Source: Dokdonella fugitiva (GTDB lineage: Bacteria; Pseudomonadota; Gammaproteobacteria; Xanthomonadales; Rhodanobacteraceae). From it: DNA of 64,000 bases. The notes beneath the pieces are model-generated. The model searched no databases, was not told where the DNA came from, and was given only the letters and a program-made list of their open reading frames with translations. The stretch covers positions 887,280-951,279 of the forward strand of contig NZ_SLWQ01000001.1 of NCBI RefSeq assembly GCF_004342425.1, written 5' to 3'. The position numbers were made by a program, and so were the translations under genes. Below, one piece after another: positions 55,407 through 64,000 of the stretch. How positions within the stretch are numbered: the first letter of the stretch is position 1; every line of letters starts with the position of its first letter.

Positions 55407-55639
55407 AGCGCATTCCGAATTCCGCGGATGGCGGCGACATGCACCCTGCCTAGACTGCCCGCTGCGGGGAGGTGCGCCGACGGAACGGCGCCGCACGGAA
55501 GCTCCGGCCGGTGGCGGGCATCGCGTCCGCCACCGGTCGTCCGCATGGAGGCGGCGCGGCGCGACGGACGCGAACGGCCGGCACAGGTTGCGGTCCGCCG
55601 CTACGATGTACGCCATCATCAGCATGCAAGGGTGAACGC
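55407..55639. other. leader region of ubiK with hairpins
   Basis: No gene. It contains GCGCCG-ACGGAA-CGGCGC (55474-55491) and a 9-bp hairpin CCGGTGGCG/CGCCACCGG (55508-55536), with several GGA triplets nearby. It may be a structured 5' leader; no terminator follows, and no known RNA family is recognised. Confidence 0.35.
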
Positions 55640-55906
55640 ATGATCCACGTCCAAGCCATCGACACGCTCGCGCAACGCCTCGCGGCCCTCGTGCCACCCG
55701 GCCTGCAGGAGGCGCGCGCCGACCTCACGGCGAATTTCCGCAGCGCGCTGCAGTCGGGACTGCGCGAACTCGACCTCGTCACGCGCGAGGAATTCGACGT
55801 GCAGCGCTGCGTGCTGCTGCGCACGCGCGAGAAGATCGAAGAACTCGAACAGCAGGTGCTCGCGCTGGAACGCACGCTGGCCGCGAACGCCGCGCCGAAG
55901 CACTGA
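55640..55906 (+). CDS. ubiK: ubiquinone biosynthesis accessory factor UbiK (BMFP domain)
   Basis: 88 aa. Trimeric coiled-coil accessory protein of aerobic ubiquinone synthesis that works with UbiJ. Family features are IDTLAQRLAALVP at the start, LQSGLRELDLVTREEFDVQRCVLLRTREKIEELEQQVLALE in the amphipathic/coiled-coil part. ATG 55640 follows AAGGGTG. It shares the neighbourhood with comM as in pseudomonads. Confidence 0.88.
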   Translation: MIHVQAIDTLAQRLAALVPPGLQEARADLTANFRSALQSGLRELDLVTREEFDVQRCVLLRTREKIEELEQQVLALERTLAANAAPKH

Positions 55907-56038
55907 GGCTGCACGGGCCTCGCCGGCGCCGGCGAGCCCGACGCCAGTCATCTGCCCGCGCCTTGGCGGCGACGGGCATGCTCGCCCCCGGCAAGGAGGC
56001 CGCTCGCATGGAACGCCACCGAACGGGTTTCCCGGGAC

Positions 56039-56089
56039 GCCCGCTGTCCGCCGTAGTTCACCCCATGGCGCGGGCAGCGGGCTCTTTTC
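56039..56089 (+). terminator. probable Rho-independent terminator after ubiK
   Basis: A 13-bp stem GCCCGCTGTCCGC/GCGGGCAGCGGGC (56039-56051 with 56070-56082, one G-T pair), an 18-nt loop and CTCTTTTC. It would separate ubiK from comM, whose ATG is 23 nt further on. Confidence 0.6.
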
Positions 56090-56111
56090 ATTCCCTCGCG
56101 CGCGTGCACCG

Positions 56112-57611
56112 ATGAGCCTCGCGGTCGTCTACAGCCGCGCGCAGGTCGGCATCGCCGCGCCGCTCGTCTCGTGCGAGGTGCACCTGTCGGGGGGCCTGCC
56201 GGGTACGTCGATCGTCGGCTTGCCGGAAACGACCGTGAAGGAAGCGCGGGACCGGGTGCGCGCGGCGATCCTCAATGCACAGCTCGAATACCCGCAGCGC
56301 AGGGTCACCGTGAACCTCGCCCCGGCCGACCTGCCCAAGGACGGCGGGCGCTTCGACCTGCCGATCGCGCTCGGCGTGCTCGCCGCGAACGGCCGCGTGC
56401 CGCGCGACGCGCTCGACGGCTGCGAATTCATCGGCGAACTCGCGCTGTCGGGTGAACTGCGCGGCGTGCACGGCGTGCTGCCGGCGGTGCTGCAGGCGAC
56501 GCGTCGCGGCCGGCGCGTGATCGTGCCGCGCGACAACGCGCGCGAAGCCGCGCTGGTCGAGGACGCCGACGTGCGCGTCGCGGATTCGCTGCTGGAGGTG
56601 TGCGCGCACCTGGCCGGCCGCATCGACTTGCCGCGTGCCGAGGGTGGCGGCATCGACGACGGGCGCGCGAGCCCGTTGCCGTGCCTATCCGACGTGCGCG
56701 GCCAGCCGCATGCGCGGCGCGCGCTCGAGGTTGCCGCCGCGGGTGCGCACAACCTGCTGCTGGTCGGGCCGCCCGGCACCGGCAAGACGATGCTCGCGAG
56801 CCGCCTGCCGGGCATCCTGCCGCCGCTCGACGAGCACGAAGCGCTCGAACTCGCCGCGGTGCGTTCGGTCGCAGGGCACGACACCGACGTCGCGAACTGG
56901 AAGCAGCGTGCGTTCCGTGCGCCGCACCACACCGCCTCGGCCGCCGCGCTCGTTGGCGGAGGGACGCTGCCGCGACCGGGCGAGGTGTCGCTCGCGCACC
57001 ATGGCGTGCTGTTCCTCGACGAGATCGTCGAGTTCGACCGGCACGTGCTCGAAGTGCTGCGCGAACCGCTCGAATCCGGCCGCATCGCGATCTCGCGCGC
57101 GGCGCGCCAGGCCGAGTTTCCCGCGCGCTTCCAGCTCGTGGCGGCGATGAACCCGTGCCCGTGCGGCTACGCCGGCGATCCATCGGGCCGCTGCCGGTGC
57201 ACGCCCGACGTCGTCGCGCGTTATCGCGCGCGCCTGTCGGGTCCCCTGCTCGACCGCATCGACCTCAAGCTCGAGATGCCGCGCGTCGCCCACGCCGAGC
57301 TGCGCGACGGCGTGGTGGGCGAGGACAGCGGAACCGTGCGTGCACGCGTCGTCGCCGCGCGCCTGCGCCAGCTGCAGCGCGCCGGCAAACCGAACGCATG
57401 GCTCGGCAACCGCGAGGTCGAACGCGACTGCGCGCTCGATGCCCGCCAGCATGCCCTGCTCGACCGCGCGGTCGACCGGCTCGGCCTCTCCGCGCGCGCG
57501 TACCACCGCGTGCTGCGCGTCGCGCGCACGCTCGCCGACCTCGCCGGCAGCGGGCGCATCGAGGAAGTCCACCTCGCCGAGGCGATCCAGTACCGCCGAT
57601 TCGGCGGCTGA
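56112..57611 (+). CDS. comM: YifB/ComM family Mg-chelatase-like AAA+ ATPase
   Basis: 499 aa. N-terminal ChlI-type domain (SLAVVYSRAQVGIAAPLVSCEVHLSGGLPG), AAA+ core with Walker A GPPGTGKTML (about residue 220) and Walker B GVLFLDEIVEF, a zinc-like Cys cluster NPCPCGYAGDPSGRCRC and the C-terminal Mg_chelatase_C domain. ComM is a hexameric helicase promoting branch migration during natural transformation. With comF in the same window it suggests competence, although the genes are not linked. Start ATG 56112. Confidence 0.95.
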   Translation: MSLAVVYSRAQVGIAAPLVSCEVHLSGGLPGTSIVGLPETTVKEARDRVRAAILNAQLEYPQRRVTVNLAPADLPKDGGRFDLPIALGVLAANGRVPRDALDGCEFIGELALSGELRGVHGVLPAVLQATRRGRRVIVPRDNAREAALVEDADVRVADSLLEVCAHLAGRIDLPRAEGGGIDDGRASPLPCLSDVRGQPHARRALEVAAAGAHNLLLVGPPGTGKTMLASRLPGILPPLDEHEALELAAVRSVAGHDTDVANWKQRAFRAPHHTASAAALVGGGTLPRPGEVSLAHHGVLFLDEIVEFDRHVLEVLREPLESGRIAISRAARQAEFPARFQLVAAMNPCPCGYAGDPSGRCRCTPDVVARYRARLSGPLLDRIDLKLEMPRVAHAELRDGVVGEDSGTVRARVVAARLRQLQRAGKPNAWLGNREVERDCALDARQHALLDRAVDRLGLSARAYHRVLRVARTLADLAGSGRIEEVHLAEAIQYRRFGG

Positions 57612-57671
57612 GCGGGTCACACGCCTTGGCAGGGTTCGGCCCGGCTATGATCCATGCCCGGGACACGACGA

Positions 57672-59450
57672 ATGAATGCAATCCACGACACTTACTGGCT
57701 GCTCGCCGGTGCCGCCGCGCTGGTCCTCGTCGGCATCGGCTCGAGCCTGATCGCGCGCCGGTTCGGCGCGCCGTTGCTGCTGGTGTTCCTCGTCGTCGGC
57801 ATGCTCGCCGGCGTCGACGGCCCCGGTGGCATCCATTTCGACGACATCGGCACGACCTACCGCATCGGCTCGCTCGCGCTCGCGGTGATCCTGTTCGACG
57901 GTGGCCTGCGCACGCGCCGCGAGAGCTTCCGCGGCGTCTCGGCGCCCACCCTGCTGCTCGCGACGGTCGGTGTCGTCGTGACCGCGGCACTGACCAGCCT
58001 CGCCGCGCGCGCGCTGCTCGGTCTGGGGCCCGTGCAGGCCTTGCTGCTCGGCTCGGTCGTCGCTTCGACCGACGCGGCCGCGGTGTTCTTCCTGTTGCGC
58101 GCGGGCGGCCTGCAGCTGCGTTCGCGCGTCGGCGCGACGCTGGAGATCGAATCGAGCGCGAACGACCCGGTCGCCGTATTGCTGACGACCCTGCTCGCCG
58201 AGTACCTCGCCGCGCCGAGTGGCGTCGCCGGCAGCGATATCGTGTTCGAGCTCGCGCTGCAGTTCGGCGTCGGTGCCCTCGGCGGCGCGCTCGGCGGTTT
58301 CGCGATCGCCGTGGCGATGCGCAAGCTGCCGCTGTCCGGCGGCCTCGCCGCGCTGTTCCTCGTCGCGGCCGCGCTGTTCGTGTTCGGGGTGACCGGATGG
58401 CTGCACGGCAGCGCGTTCCTCGCGGTGTATTTCGCCGGCGTCATCGTCGGCAACCGCAACGTGCCCGGCTTCTCCCACCTGCTGTCGGTGCTCGATGCCG
58501 GCACCTGGTTGTGCCAGATCGCGATGTTCCTCGTGCTCGGCCTGCTCGCGACGCCGCATACGCTCGGCCCCGCGCTGCTGCCCGCGCTCGGCGTCGCCGC
58601 GTTCCTCATGGTCGTCGGCCGCCCGCTGGCGGTCACCCTGTGCCTCGCGCCGTTCGGCTACGGCAAGCGCGAGATCGGCTTCGTCGCGTGGGTGGGCCTG
58701 CGCGGTGCGGTCGGCATCTTCCTCGCCTCGATTCCGATGCTGATGCGGCTGCCGAACGCACAACTGATCTTCAACGTCGCCTTCATCGTCGTGCTCGCCT
58801 CGCTGCTCGTGCAGGGCTGGACGCTCGGGCTGGCCGCGCGCCTGCTCGACGTCGCGCTGCCGCATCGCGACCGCGCGGTGCGCCGCGTCGAGCTCGACCT
58901 CCCCGGTTCGCTCGAACGCGAGATGGTCGGCTACGCGGTCGCGCCCGGCGCGGCGATCCTCGGCGACGCGAGCCTGCCCGGCTGGGCGCAGCTCGCGATG
59001 ATCGTGCGCGGCGGCGAGATCCTCATGCCCGAGACGGCCGGCGCGCTGCAGGGTGGCGACTACGCCTATCTGCTCGCGCCGCCCGGGCGCGTGTACCGCC
59101 TGGACTGGCTGTTCGCGCCGCCAGAGGAAGCGCGCGAGGCCGAACGCGAGATGTTCGGCGAATTCAGTTTCGACGCCGACGTGCGCCTCGCCGACGTCGC
59201 CGAGTTCTACGCGGTACCGGTGCGCGCCAAGGACGCGCCGCTCACGCTCGCCGAGCATTTCGCACGTCGCTACGAACATACGGTCGAGGTCGGCGATCGC
59301 GTGCGCCTCGGTCCGGTGAGCCTCGTCGCACGCGAGCTCGACGACGAGGGCGTGCGCAAGGTCGGCCTCAAGCTCGAACGGCTCGGCAACGTGCTCGTGC
59401 GACGGCCCTGGCTCGCGCGCCTGCTGCCGAAACGCTTCGTCGCGCGCTGA
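57672..59450 (+). CDS. CPA1 K+/H+ antiporter with TrkA-C and CorC domains
   Basis: 592 aa. The membrane domain (about 1-390, ~12 helices) has FDGGLRTRRESF, VASTDAAAVFFLL and the ion-site ESSANDPVAVLL. A cytoplasmic TrkA-C domain follows (about 405-480) and a CorC_HlyC-like C-terminal domain (about 505-590). This matches NhaP2/CvrA (YcgO). I chose ATG 57672 (MNAIHDTYW); the upstream open frame is six codons. Probable role in K+ efflux and osmotic or pH adaptation. Confidence 0.9.
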   Translation: MNAIHDTYWLLAGAAALVLVGIGSSLIARRFGAPLLLVFLVVGMLAGVDGPGGIHFDDIGTTYRIGSLALAVILFDGGLRTRRESFRGVSAPTLLLATVGVVVTAALTSLAARALLGLGPVQALLLGSVVASTDAAAVFFLLRAGGLQLRSRVGATLEIESSANDPVAVLLTTLLAEYLAAPSGVAGSDIVFELALQFGVGALGGALGGFAIAVAMRKLPLSGGLAALFLVAAALFVFGVTGWLHGSAFLAVYFAGVIVGNRNVPGFSHLLSVLDAGTWLCQIAMFLVLGLLATPHTLGPALLPALGVAAFLMVVGRPLAVTLCLAPFGYGKREIGFVAWVGLRGAVGIFLASIPMLMRLPNAQLIFNVAFIVVLASLLVQGWTLGLAARLLDVALPHRDRAVRRVELDLPGSLEREMVGYAVAPGAAILGDASLPGWAQLAMIVRGGEILMPETAGALQGGDYAYLLAPPGRVYRLDWLFAPPEEAREAEREMFGEFSFDADVRLADVAEFYAVPVRAKDAPLTLAEHFARRYEHTVEVGDRVRLGPVSLVARELDDEGVRKVGLKLERLGNVLVRRPWLARLLPKRFVAR

Positions 59451-59525
59451 GCGGCGTGTGACGCGGTCTGCGTCGGCAGGCGATCGGCGTCGTTATGATG
59501 CGCGACTCCCGTGGACGTGACCCGC

Positions 59526-60557
59526 ATGTCGCCCGACGCCGACCCATCGCCTTCCATGCCGCCGCTCGGCGGCTTGCGCGCACTCGTCGCCGGCGTCGAG
59601 GCGCTCTCGGCCGCGCGCCGCGATGGCGTGCTCTGCGTCGTCGTCGGCAGCAGCGGCTCGACCTATCGCAAGCCGGGCGCATTGATCCTGCTCGATGCGG
59701 CCGGCGTGCGCGTCGGCGCGCTGTCGGGCGGCTGCCTCGAAGCCGAACTCGAGGCGCGCGCGCGCGACGTGCTCGCCAACGGCAGCGCGCAGGCGGCGCG
59801 CTTCGACACCAGCGGCGACGAGGACCGCGTGTTCGGCTCCGGCACGGGCTGCGGTGGTTCCGTCGAAGTGCTGTTGCTGCCGCTGCCGGCCGGTGCCGCG
59901 CCGTTGCGCCGTGCCTTGCGCGCAGCCGATGCGCAGGATCTCGAAGTCGCGCTCGACCTCGTCGCCGCCGGCCCGCGGCTCGGCAGCGGCGAGGCGCGCG
60001 TCGCCGACGAGCGGCATCGCTTCGATGAACGCGGCGGCGTCGCCGGGGACGATGACGCATTCGCCGCGGACCGCCACGTGCGCATCGCGCCGGCGCCGCG
60101 CGTGCTGCTGCTCGGCGCGGGTCCGGAAACGCGGCCGCTGCTCGCGCTCACGCGCCTGCTCGGCTGGCGCGTCGAGCTCGCCGAGCATCGCGAGCGCTGG
60201 CTGCGTTTCGCCGCGGGCAGCGGCGTCGACGCCGAGCATCGCGAGGGCCCCGATGCACTCGCAGGCGTCGTCGCCGCCACGCGCTTCGACGCCGCGCTCG
60301 TGATGAACCACAACCTCGACCTCGATGCGCGCTGCCTGCGTGCGCTCGCGGCGACGGCCGTGCCCTACGTCGGCCTGCTCGGTCCCGCGAAGCGGCGCGA
60401 CGAACTGCTCGGGGAAATCGCCGACGTGCGTGATGCCTTGCAACCGCGCCTGCACGCACCGATCGGCCTGCGCCTTGGCGGCGAGGGCGCCGAGGCGATC
60501 GCGCTTGCGGTCGTCGCGGAGCTGCAGCAGGAATTCGCGCGTGCGACGCGCGCATGA
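59526..60557 (+). CDS. XdhC/CoxI family molybdenum-enzyme maturation protein
   Basis: 343 aa. N-terminal XdhC/CoxI domain (VVGSSGSTYRKPGA, GALSGGCLEAE, FGSGTGCGGSVEVL) and a C-terminal Rossmann domain (VLLLGAGPETRPLLALTRLLGW, VMNHNLDLD, YVGLLGPAKRRDELL). XdhC proteins bind sulfurated molybdenum cofactor and hand it to xanthine-oxidase-family apoenzymes. ATG 59526 chosen; GTG 59511 is an in-frame alternative. First gene of the Moco-hydroxylase operon. Confidence 0.88.
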   Translation: MSPDADPSPSMPPLGGLRALVAGVEALSAARRDGVLCVVVGSSGSTYRKPGALILLDAAGVRVGALSGGCLEAELEARARDVLANGSAQAARFDTSGDEDRVFGSGTGCGGSVEVLLLPLPAGAAPLRRALRAADAQDLEVALDLVAAGPRLGSGEARVADERHRFDERGGVAGDDDAFAADRHVRIAPAPRVLLLGAGPETRPLLALTRLLGWRVELAEHRERWLRFAAGSGVDAEHREGPDALAGVVAATRFDAALVMNHNLDLDARCLRALAATAVPYVGLLGPAKRRDELLGEIADVRDALQPRLHAPIGLRLGGEGAEAIALAVVAELQQEFARATRA

Positions 60558-61131
60558 GCCCGTTCACGGCGCGATCCTGCTCGCCGCGGGCGCATCGACG
60601 CGGCTCGGTCGCGCCAAGCAACTGATCGAAGTCGAAGGCGAGCCCCTGCTGCGCCGCGCCGCGCGCGCGCTGCTCGACACTTCGCCGCACTCCCTCGTCG
60701 TCGTGCTCGGCCACGACGCGGACGCGCTCGGCGCGTGCGCCGCCGACTTGCCGCTGCAGCGGATCGTTGCGCGCGATCACGCGGAGGGCCTTGCCGCTTC
60801 GCTGCGCGCCGGCATCGCGGCGCTGCCGGCGGCATGCGAAGGCGCGCTCGTCGCGCTGACCGACCAGCCTGCGCTGGATGGCGCGCACCTGCGGGCGTTG
60901 CGCGATGCCTGGCGCGCGACACCCGCGCGTGCGGCTGCGAGTGCGTACGCGGGCGTGCTCGGCGTGCCCGCACTGTTGCCGCGCACATGGTTCGCGGACG
61001 CGATGCAGCTGCAGGGCGACACGGGTGCGCGTGCGCTGCTGCGCGCGCGCGCAGGCGAGGTGGTCGCGGTCGCCGCACCTGCACTCGCACGCGATCTCGA
61101 TACGCCGGACGATCTCGAGCGGTTCCATTGA
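60541..61131 (+). CDS. MobA/MocA-like molybdenum cofactor nucleotidyltransferase
   Basis: 196 aa. N-terminal nucleotide-binding signature GAILLAAGASTRLGRAKQLI, the EGLAASLRAGIAAL segment, metal-site TDQPAL and LQGDTGARALL near the C-terminus. The architecture matches MocA-type CTP:molybdopterin cytidylyltransferases that make MCD for xanthine-oxidase-type enzymes. The start is GTG 60541, overlapping xdhC by 17 nt. The ATG at 60554 is out of frame. Confidence 0.87.
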   Translation: MRRAHEPVHGAILLAAGASTRLGRAKQLIEVEGEPLLRRAARALLDTSPHSLVVVLGHDADALGACAADLPLQRIVARDHAEGLAASLRAGIAALPAACEGALVALTDQPALDGAHLRALRDAWRATPARAAASAYAGVLGVPALLPRTWFADAMQLQGDTGARALLRARAGEVVAVAAPALARDLDTPDDLERFH

Positions 61132-61274
61132 TGTCGCGGGCCGGCCCGCGGATCGGCGGCGGATCGGGCGCCGCTTGCCCGTTCGTGCGCGGTTCTTGTC
61201 CGATCGTGCAACCGTCTGGCAGGCGCGCCGGCGCCGGAGTAGCCTGAGTGCCCCGCCCTGCACCGGAGACGCCG

Positions 61275-61748
61275 ATGAAGCTTGTCGTCAATGGCCAGCC
61301 GCACGAGGTGGACGTGCCGGCCGACATGCCGCTGCTCTGGGTCCTGCGCGACATCCTCGGCCTGACCGGCACGAAGTTCGGCTGCGGGCTCGCCCAGTGC
61401 GGCGCGTGCACGGTGCACCTCGACGGCCAGGCGATCCGGTCGTGCGTGATGCCCGCGGTGGCCGCGACGGGCAAGTCGGTCACGACGATCGAAGGCCTGT
61501 CCAAGGACGGCTCGCATCCGGTGCAGCGCGCATGGCAGGAACTCGACGTCGTGCAGTGCGGCTACTGCCAGTCCGGCCAGATCATGAGTGCCTCGGCGCT
61601 GATCGCGCAGAAGCCCGCGCCGAGCGACGCCGACATCGATGCCGCGATGGCCGGCAACCTATGCCGCTGCGGCACCTACCAGCGCATCCGCGGCGCGGTG
61701 CATCGCGCGGCCGAACTCGCGTCGAAGGAGGGCGGCCATGTGGCGTGA
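61275..61748 (+). CDS. 2Fe-2S subunit of a molybdenum hydroxylase (IorA-like)
   Basis: 157 aa. The ferredoxin-type cluster is ligated by CGLAQCGAC and a later Cys (RSCVMP); the second, helical-domain cluster by CGYCQSGQ and CRCGTY. The domain order is that of the small subunit of isoquinoline 1-oxidoreductase and related two-subunit enzymes, which lack an FAD subunit. ATG 61275 follows GGAG. The 3' end overlaps the large-subunit gene by 11 nt. Confidence 0.93.
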   Translation: MKLVVNGQPHEVDVPADMPLLWVLRDILGLTGTKFGCGLAQCGACTVHLDGQAIRSCVMPAVAATGKSVTTIEGLSKDGSHPVQRAWQELDVVQCGYCQSGQIMSASALIAQKPAPSDADIDAAMAGNLCRCGTYQRIRGAVHRAAELASKEGGHVA

Positions 61749-63933
61749 AGGCATGCAGCTTCCGGGTTCCCTCCAGTCCACCGCAGCGACGCCGTCGGGG
61801 CTTACCCGCCGCGCCTTCGTGAAGTCCGCCGCGGCGGGGCTCGTCGTCGCGTGTTTCGTGCCGCACGCGGCGCGCCGCGCGTTCGCCGCCGAGCCTGCGG
61901 CGGGCGCGAAGGCGCCGGTGTCGCCGAACGCGTTCATCCGCATCGCGCCCGACGACAGCGTGACGATCCTGCTCAAGCATTCGGAAATGGGCCAGGGCGT
62001 GTGGACGTCGCTGCCGATGGTCGTCGCCGAGGAACTCGGCTGCGACTGGAACCGGGTACGCGTCGAACATGCGCCGGCCGCGCCCGAGTATGCGCACACC
62101 GCGTTCGGCATGCAGATGACGGGTGGCTCGACGAGCACGTGGGAATCGTTCGACCAGCTGCGCACGGCCGGCGCGATGGCACGCGAGCTGCTCGTCGCGG
62201 CCGCCGCGGCGAAACTCGGCGCGAAGCCGGCCGACTGCCGCGTCGATAACGGCCATGTCGTACATGGCAAGCGGCGCATCCGCTACGGCGAGGTCGCCGA
62301 GGCCGCGGCGAAGCTGCCGATGCCGGCGGGCGTGACGCTCAAGGAGCCGAAGGACTGGACCCTGATCGGCAAGCCGACGCGCCGCCTCGACAGCAAGGCG
62401 AAGACGACCGGCACGGCGGAATTCGGCATCGACGTGAAGCGACCGGACATGGCGGTCGCGCTCGTCGCGCGCGCACCGGTGTTCGGCGCGAAGCTGAAGA
62501 CATTCGACGCGACGAAGGCGAAGGCGGTCGCGGGCGTGCTCGACGTGGTCGAGGTACCGAGTGGCGTGGCGGTGCTCGGCACGCATTTCTGGGCCGCGAA
62601 GCAGGGCCGCGATGCGCTCGTGCTGGAATGGGACGAAGGCGCGTTCGCGCAGGCCTCGACCGCGAGCCTGCGCGAGGAATACCGCAAGCTCGCGGCGACG
62701 CCCGGCGCGACCGCCAAGGCCGCCGGCGATGCCGAGGCCGCGCTGAAGGGTGCGAAGGATGTCATCGAGGCCGAATACGAAGTGCCATTCCTCGCCCACG
62801 CGCCGATGGAACCGCTCAATTGCACGGTCGCGATCGGTGCGGACGGCTGCGACGTCTGGACCGGCACGCAGTTCCAGAGCGTCGACCAGATGAACGTCGC
62901 CAAGGCGCTCGGCATCGAGCCCGGCCAGGTGCGCATCCACACGACGTTCCTCGGCGGCGGCTTCGGCCGGCGCGCAAACCCCGCGTCCGATTTCATCGTC
63001 GAGGCCGCACTCGTCGCCAAGGCGGCGAAGCGCACGGTCAAGGTGATCTGGACGCGCGAGGATGACATCCACGGCGGCTACTACCGGCCGATGTGGCTGT
63101 CGCGCCTGCGCGCGACGCTCGGGCCGGACGGCAAGCCGGTCGCGTGGGCGCATACGCTCGTCGGCCAGTCGATCCTCGCCGGCACGCCGTTCGAGCCGAT
63201 GATGGTCAGGGACGGCGTCGATGCCACGTCGGTCGAAGGCGCCGCCGATTCGCCGTACCTCGTGGCGATTCCCGTGCACCGCGTCGACCTGCATTCGCCG
63301 AAGAGCCCGGTGACGGTGCTCTGGTGGCGCTCGGTCGGGCATTCGCACACGGGCTTCGTCGTCGAGAGCTTCATCGACGAACTCGCGCACGCGGCGAAAC
63401 AGGATCCACTCGAGTATCGACGCGCGCTGTTGCCGAAGGACGCGCGCGAACGCCGCGCGCTCGATCTCGCCGCGGAGAAGTTCGGCTGGGGCAAGCCGCT
63501 GCCGCAGGGCCACGCGGCCGGCATCGCCGTGCACCAGTCGTTCGGCAGCTACGTCGCGCAGGTCGCCGAGGTGTCGGTCGAGGACGGCAAGGTGCGCGTG
63601 CATCGCGTCGTCTGCGCGATCGACTGCGGGCCGGTGGTCAACCCGCTCACCGTCGAAGCACAGATGCAGTCGGGGATCGTGTACGGCCTTTCCGCGGCGC
63701 TGCACGGCGAGCTCACGTTGAAGAACGGCCGCGTCGAGCAGAACAACTTCAACGACTACGTCGCTCTGCGCCTGCCGGAGATGCCGAAGGTGGAGGTACA
63801 CATCGTGCCGAGCACGGACAGGATGGGCGGCTGCGGCGAACCCGGCACGCCGCCGATCGCACCGGCGGTCGGCAATGCGTTGTTCGCGCTCGCCGGCAAG
63901 CGGTTGCGCTCGTTGCCGTTCCGCATGGTTTGA
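61738..63933 (+). CDS. Moco-binding large subunit of a molybdenum hydroxylase (IorB-like), Tat-exported
   Basis: 731 aa. Twin-arginine signal [18 protein letters not shown] at about residues 22-40 (cleavage near AFAAEP) predicts export of the folded heterodimer. Two aldehyde-oxidase-type Moco domains follow, with [21 protein letters not shown], and the catalytic Glu701 in [10 protein letters not shown]. This is the IorB/membrane-associated aldehyde-dehydrogenase family; substrate (aldehyde or N-heterocycle) is not deducible. The small subunit, XdhC and MocA genes directly upstream complete the maturation set. Confidence 0.92.
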   Translation: MWREGMQLPGSLQSTAATPSGLTRRAFVKSAAAGLVVACFVPHAARRAFAAEPAAGAKAPVSPNAFIRIAPDDSVTILLKHSEMGQGVWTSLPMVVAEELGCDWNRVRVEHAPAAPEYAHTAFGMQMTGGSTSTWESFDQLRTAGAMARELLVAAAAAKLGAKPADCRVDNGHVVHGKRRIRYGEVAEAAAKLPMPAGVTLKEPKDWTLIGKPTRRLDSKAKTTGTAEFGIDVKRPDMAVALVARAPVFGAKLKTFDATKAKAVAGVLDVVEVPSGVAVLGTHFWAAKQGRDALVLEWDEGAFAQASTASLREEYRKLAATPGATAKAAGDAEAALKGAKDVIEAEYEVPFLAHAPMEPLNCTVAIGADGCDVWTGTQFQSVDQMNVAKALGIEPGQVRIHTTFLGGGFGRRANPASDFIVEAALVAKAAKRTVKVIWTREDDIHGGYYRPMWLSRLRATLGPDGKPVAWAHTLVGQSILAGTPFEPMMVRDGVDATSVEGAADSPYLVAIPVHRVDLHSPKSPVTVLWWRSVGHSHTGFVVESFIDELAHAAKQDPLEYRRALLPKDARERRALDLAAEKFGWGKPLPQGHAAGIAVHQSFGSYVAQVAEVSVEDGKVRVHRVVCAIDCGPVVNPLTVEAQMQSGIVYGLSAALHGELTLKNGRVEQNNFNDYVALRLPEMPKVEVHIVPSTDRMGGCGEPGTPPIAPAVGNALFALAGKRLRSLPFRMV

Positions 63934-64000
63934 ATCCACGACACGTCAGGGGCCCATAGTTCATGATCGAAATTCCCGGTCGCACAAACACGCTTTCTCT
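63934..64000. other. window end, no feature seen
   Basis: 67 nt after the molybdenum hydroxylase stop. An ATG at 63963 begins an open frame that runs off the window, too short to assess. Confidence 0.4.

Noticed and set aside
60554..60700. ATG 60554 overlapping the xdhC stop as start of the next gene
   Set aside because: It is out of frame with the nucleotidyltransferase sequence, whose GAILLAAG motif is read from GTG 60541.
1..64000. tRNA, rRNA, insertion sequences, prophage genes
   Set aside because: I looked for T-loop sequences, transposase-like proteins and terminal inverted repeats and saw none. A tRNAscan or ISfinder run could still find something missed by eye.

Overview
The window is one gene-dense, very GC-rich chromosomal segment with strongly G/C-biased third codon positions throughout. 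Gene content points to a gammaproteobacterium of the Lysobacterales (Xanthomonadales), most likely Rhodanobacteraceae/Dokdonella-like. The reasons are a topA without zinc-finger cysteines but with a Lys/Ala tail, a C-rich-loop sRNA beside polA, an arylpolyene/xanthomonadin-type gene set, an ECF sigma factor paired with a TPR Ser/Thr kinase, and exported proteins ending in an IFxDGFD tail. The taxonomic placement is inference. I saw no tRNA, rRNA, CRISPR array, insertion sequence or prophage.

Layout. 1-4.35 kb: topA (5' end outside the window), tsaC, an acyl/aryl-AMP ligase, then a predicted ~124-nt sRNA with three CUCCC loops. 4.5-12.1 kb (both strands): polA, an exported protein, an ECF sigma/kinase pair and a DUF2782 gene. 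12.1-12.65 kb: a nested tandem repeat. 12.65-19.5 kb: hemF; a ketosynthase, ketosynthase-like partner, glycosyltransferase and CPA2 antiporter in one + strand operon; an exported protein; and a FabG-type reductase. 19.6-26.6 kb: a second ECF sigma with a membrane partner, a membrane protein, a methyltransferase coupled to a membrane-bound winged-helix/TPR regulator, and an exported HAF-repeat protein. 26.6-33.2 kb: alkaline phosphatase, SGNH-like hydrolase, amino-acid permease and secreted proteins, mostly on the minus strand. 33.2-42.2 kb: a glutamate-synthase-like FMN protein, ubiA, comF and a tight bioB-bioF-bioH-bioC-permease operon. 42.2-51 kb: a Fur-controlled hemP locus, a second winged-helix/TPR regulator and a 1676-residue subtilisin-like protease. 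51-57.6 kb: a Mn riboswitch with its GDT1-family transporter, a propeller-GGDEF protein, a PII protein, ubiK and comM. 57.7-63.9 kb: a K+/H+ antiporter and a molybdenum hydroxylase operon (xdhC-like, mocA-like, 2Fe-2S subunit, Tat-exported Moco subunit).

How the parts work together. Housekeeping genes (replication, tRNA modification, heme, biotin, ubiquinone) are interleaved with envelope and signalling genes. The least explained pattern is that two paralogous membrane-anchored winged-helix/TPR regulators each sit directly upstream, on the same strand, of a gene for an exported protein ending in IFxDGFD. A third exported protein with the same tail lies between them. This looks like an undescribed export/anchoring tag plus dedicated regulator arrangement. 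A second pattern is that genes typical of an arylpolyene/xanthomonadin cluster are present but scattered over 17 kb among housekeeping genes.
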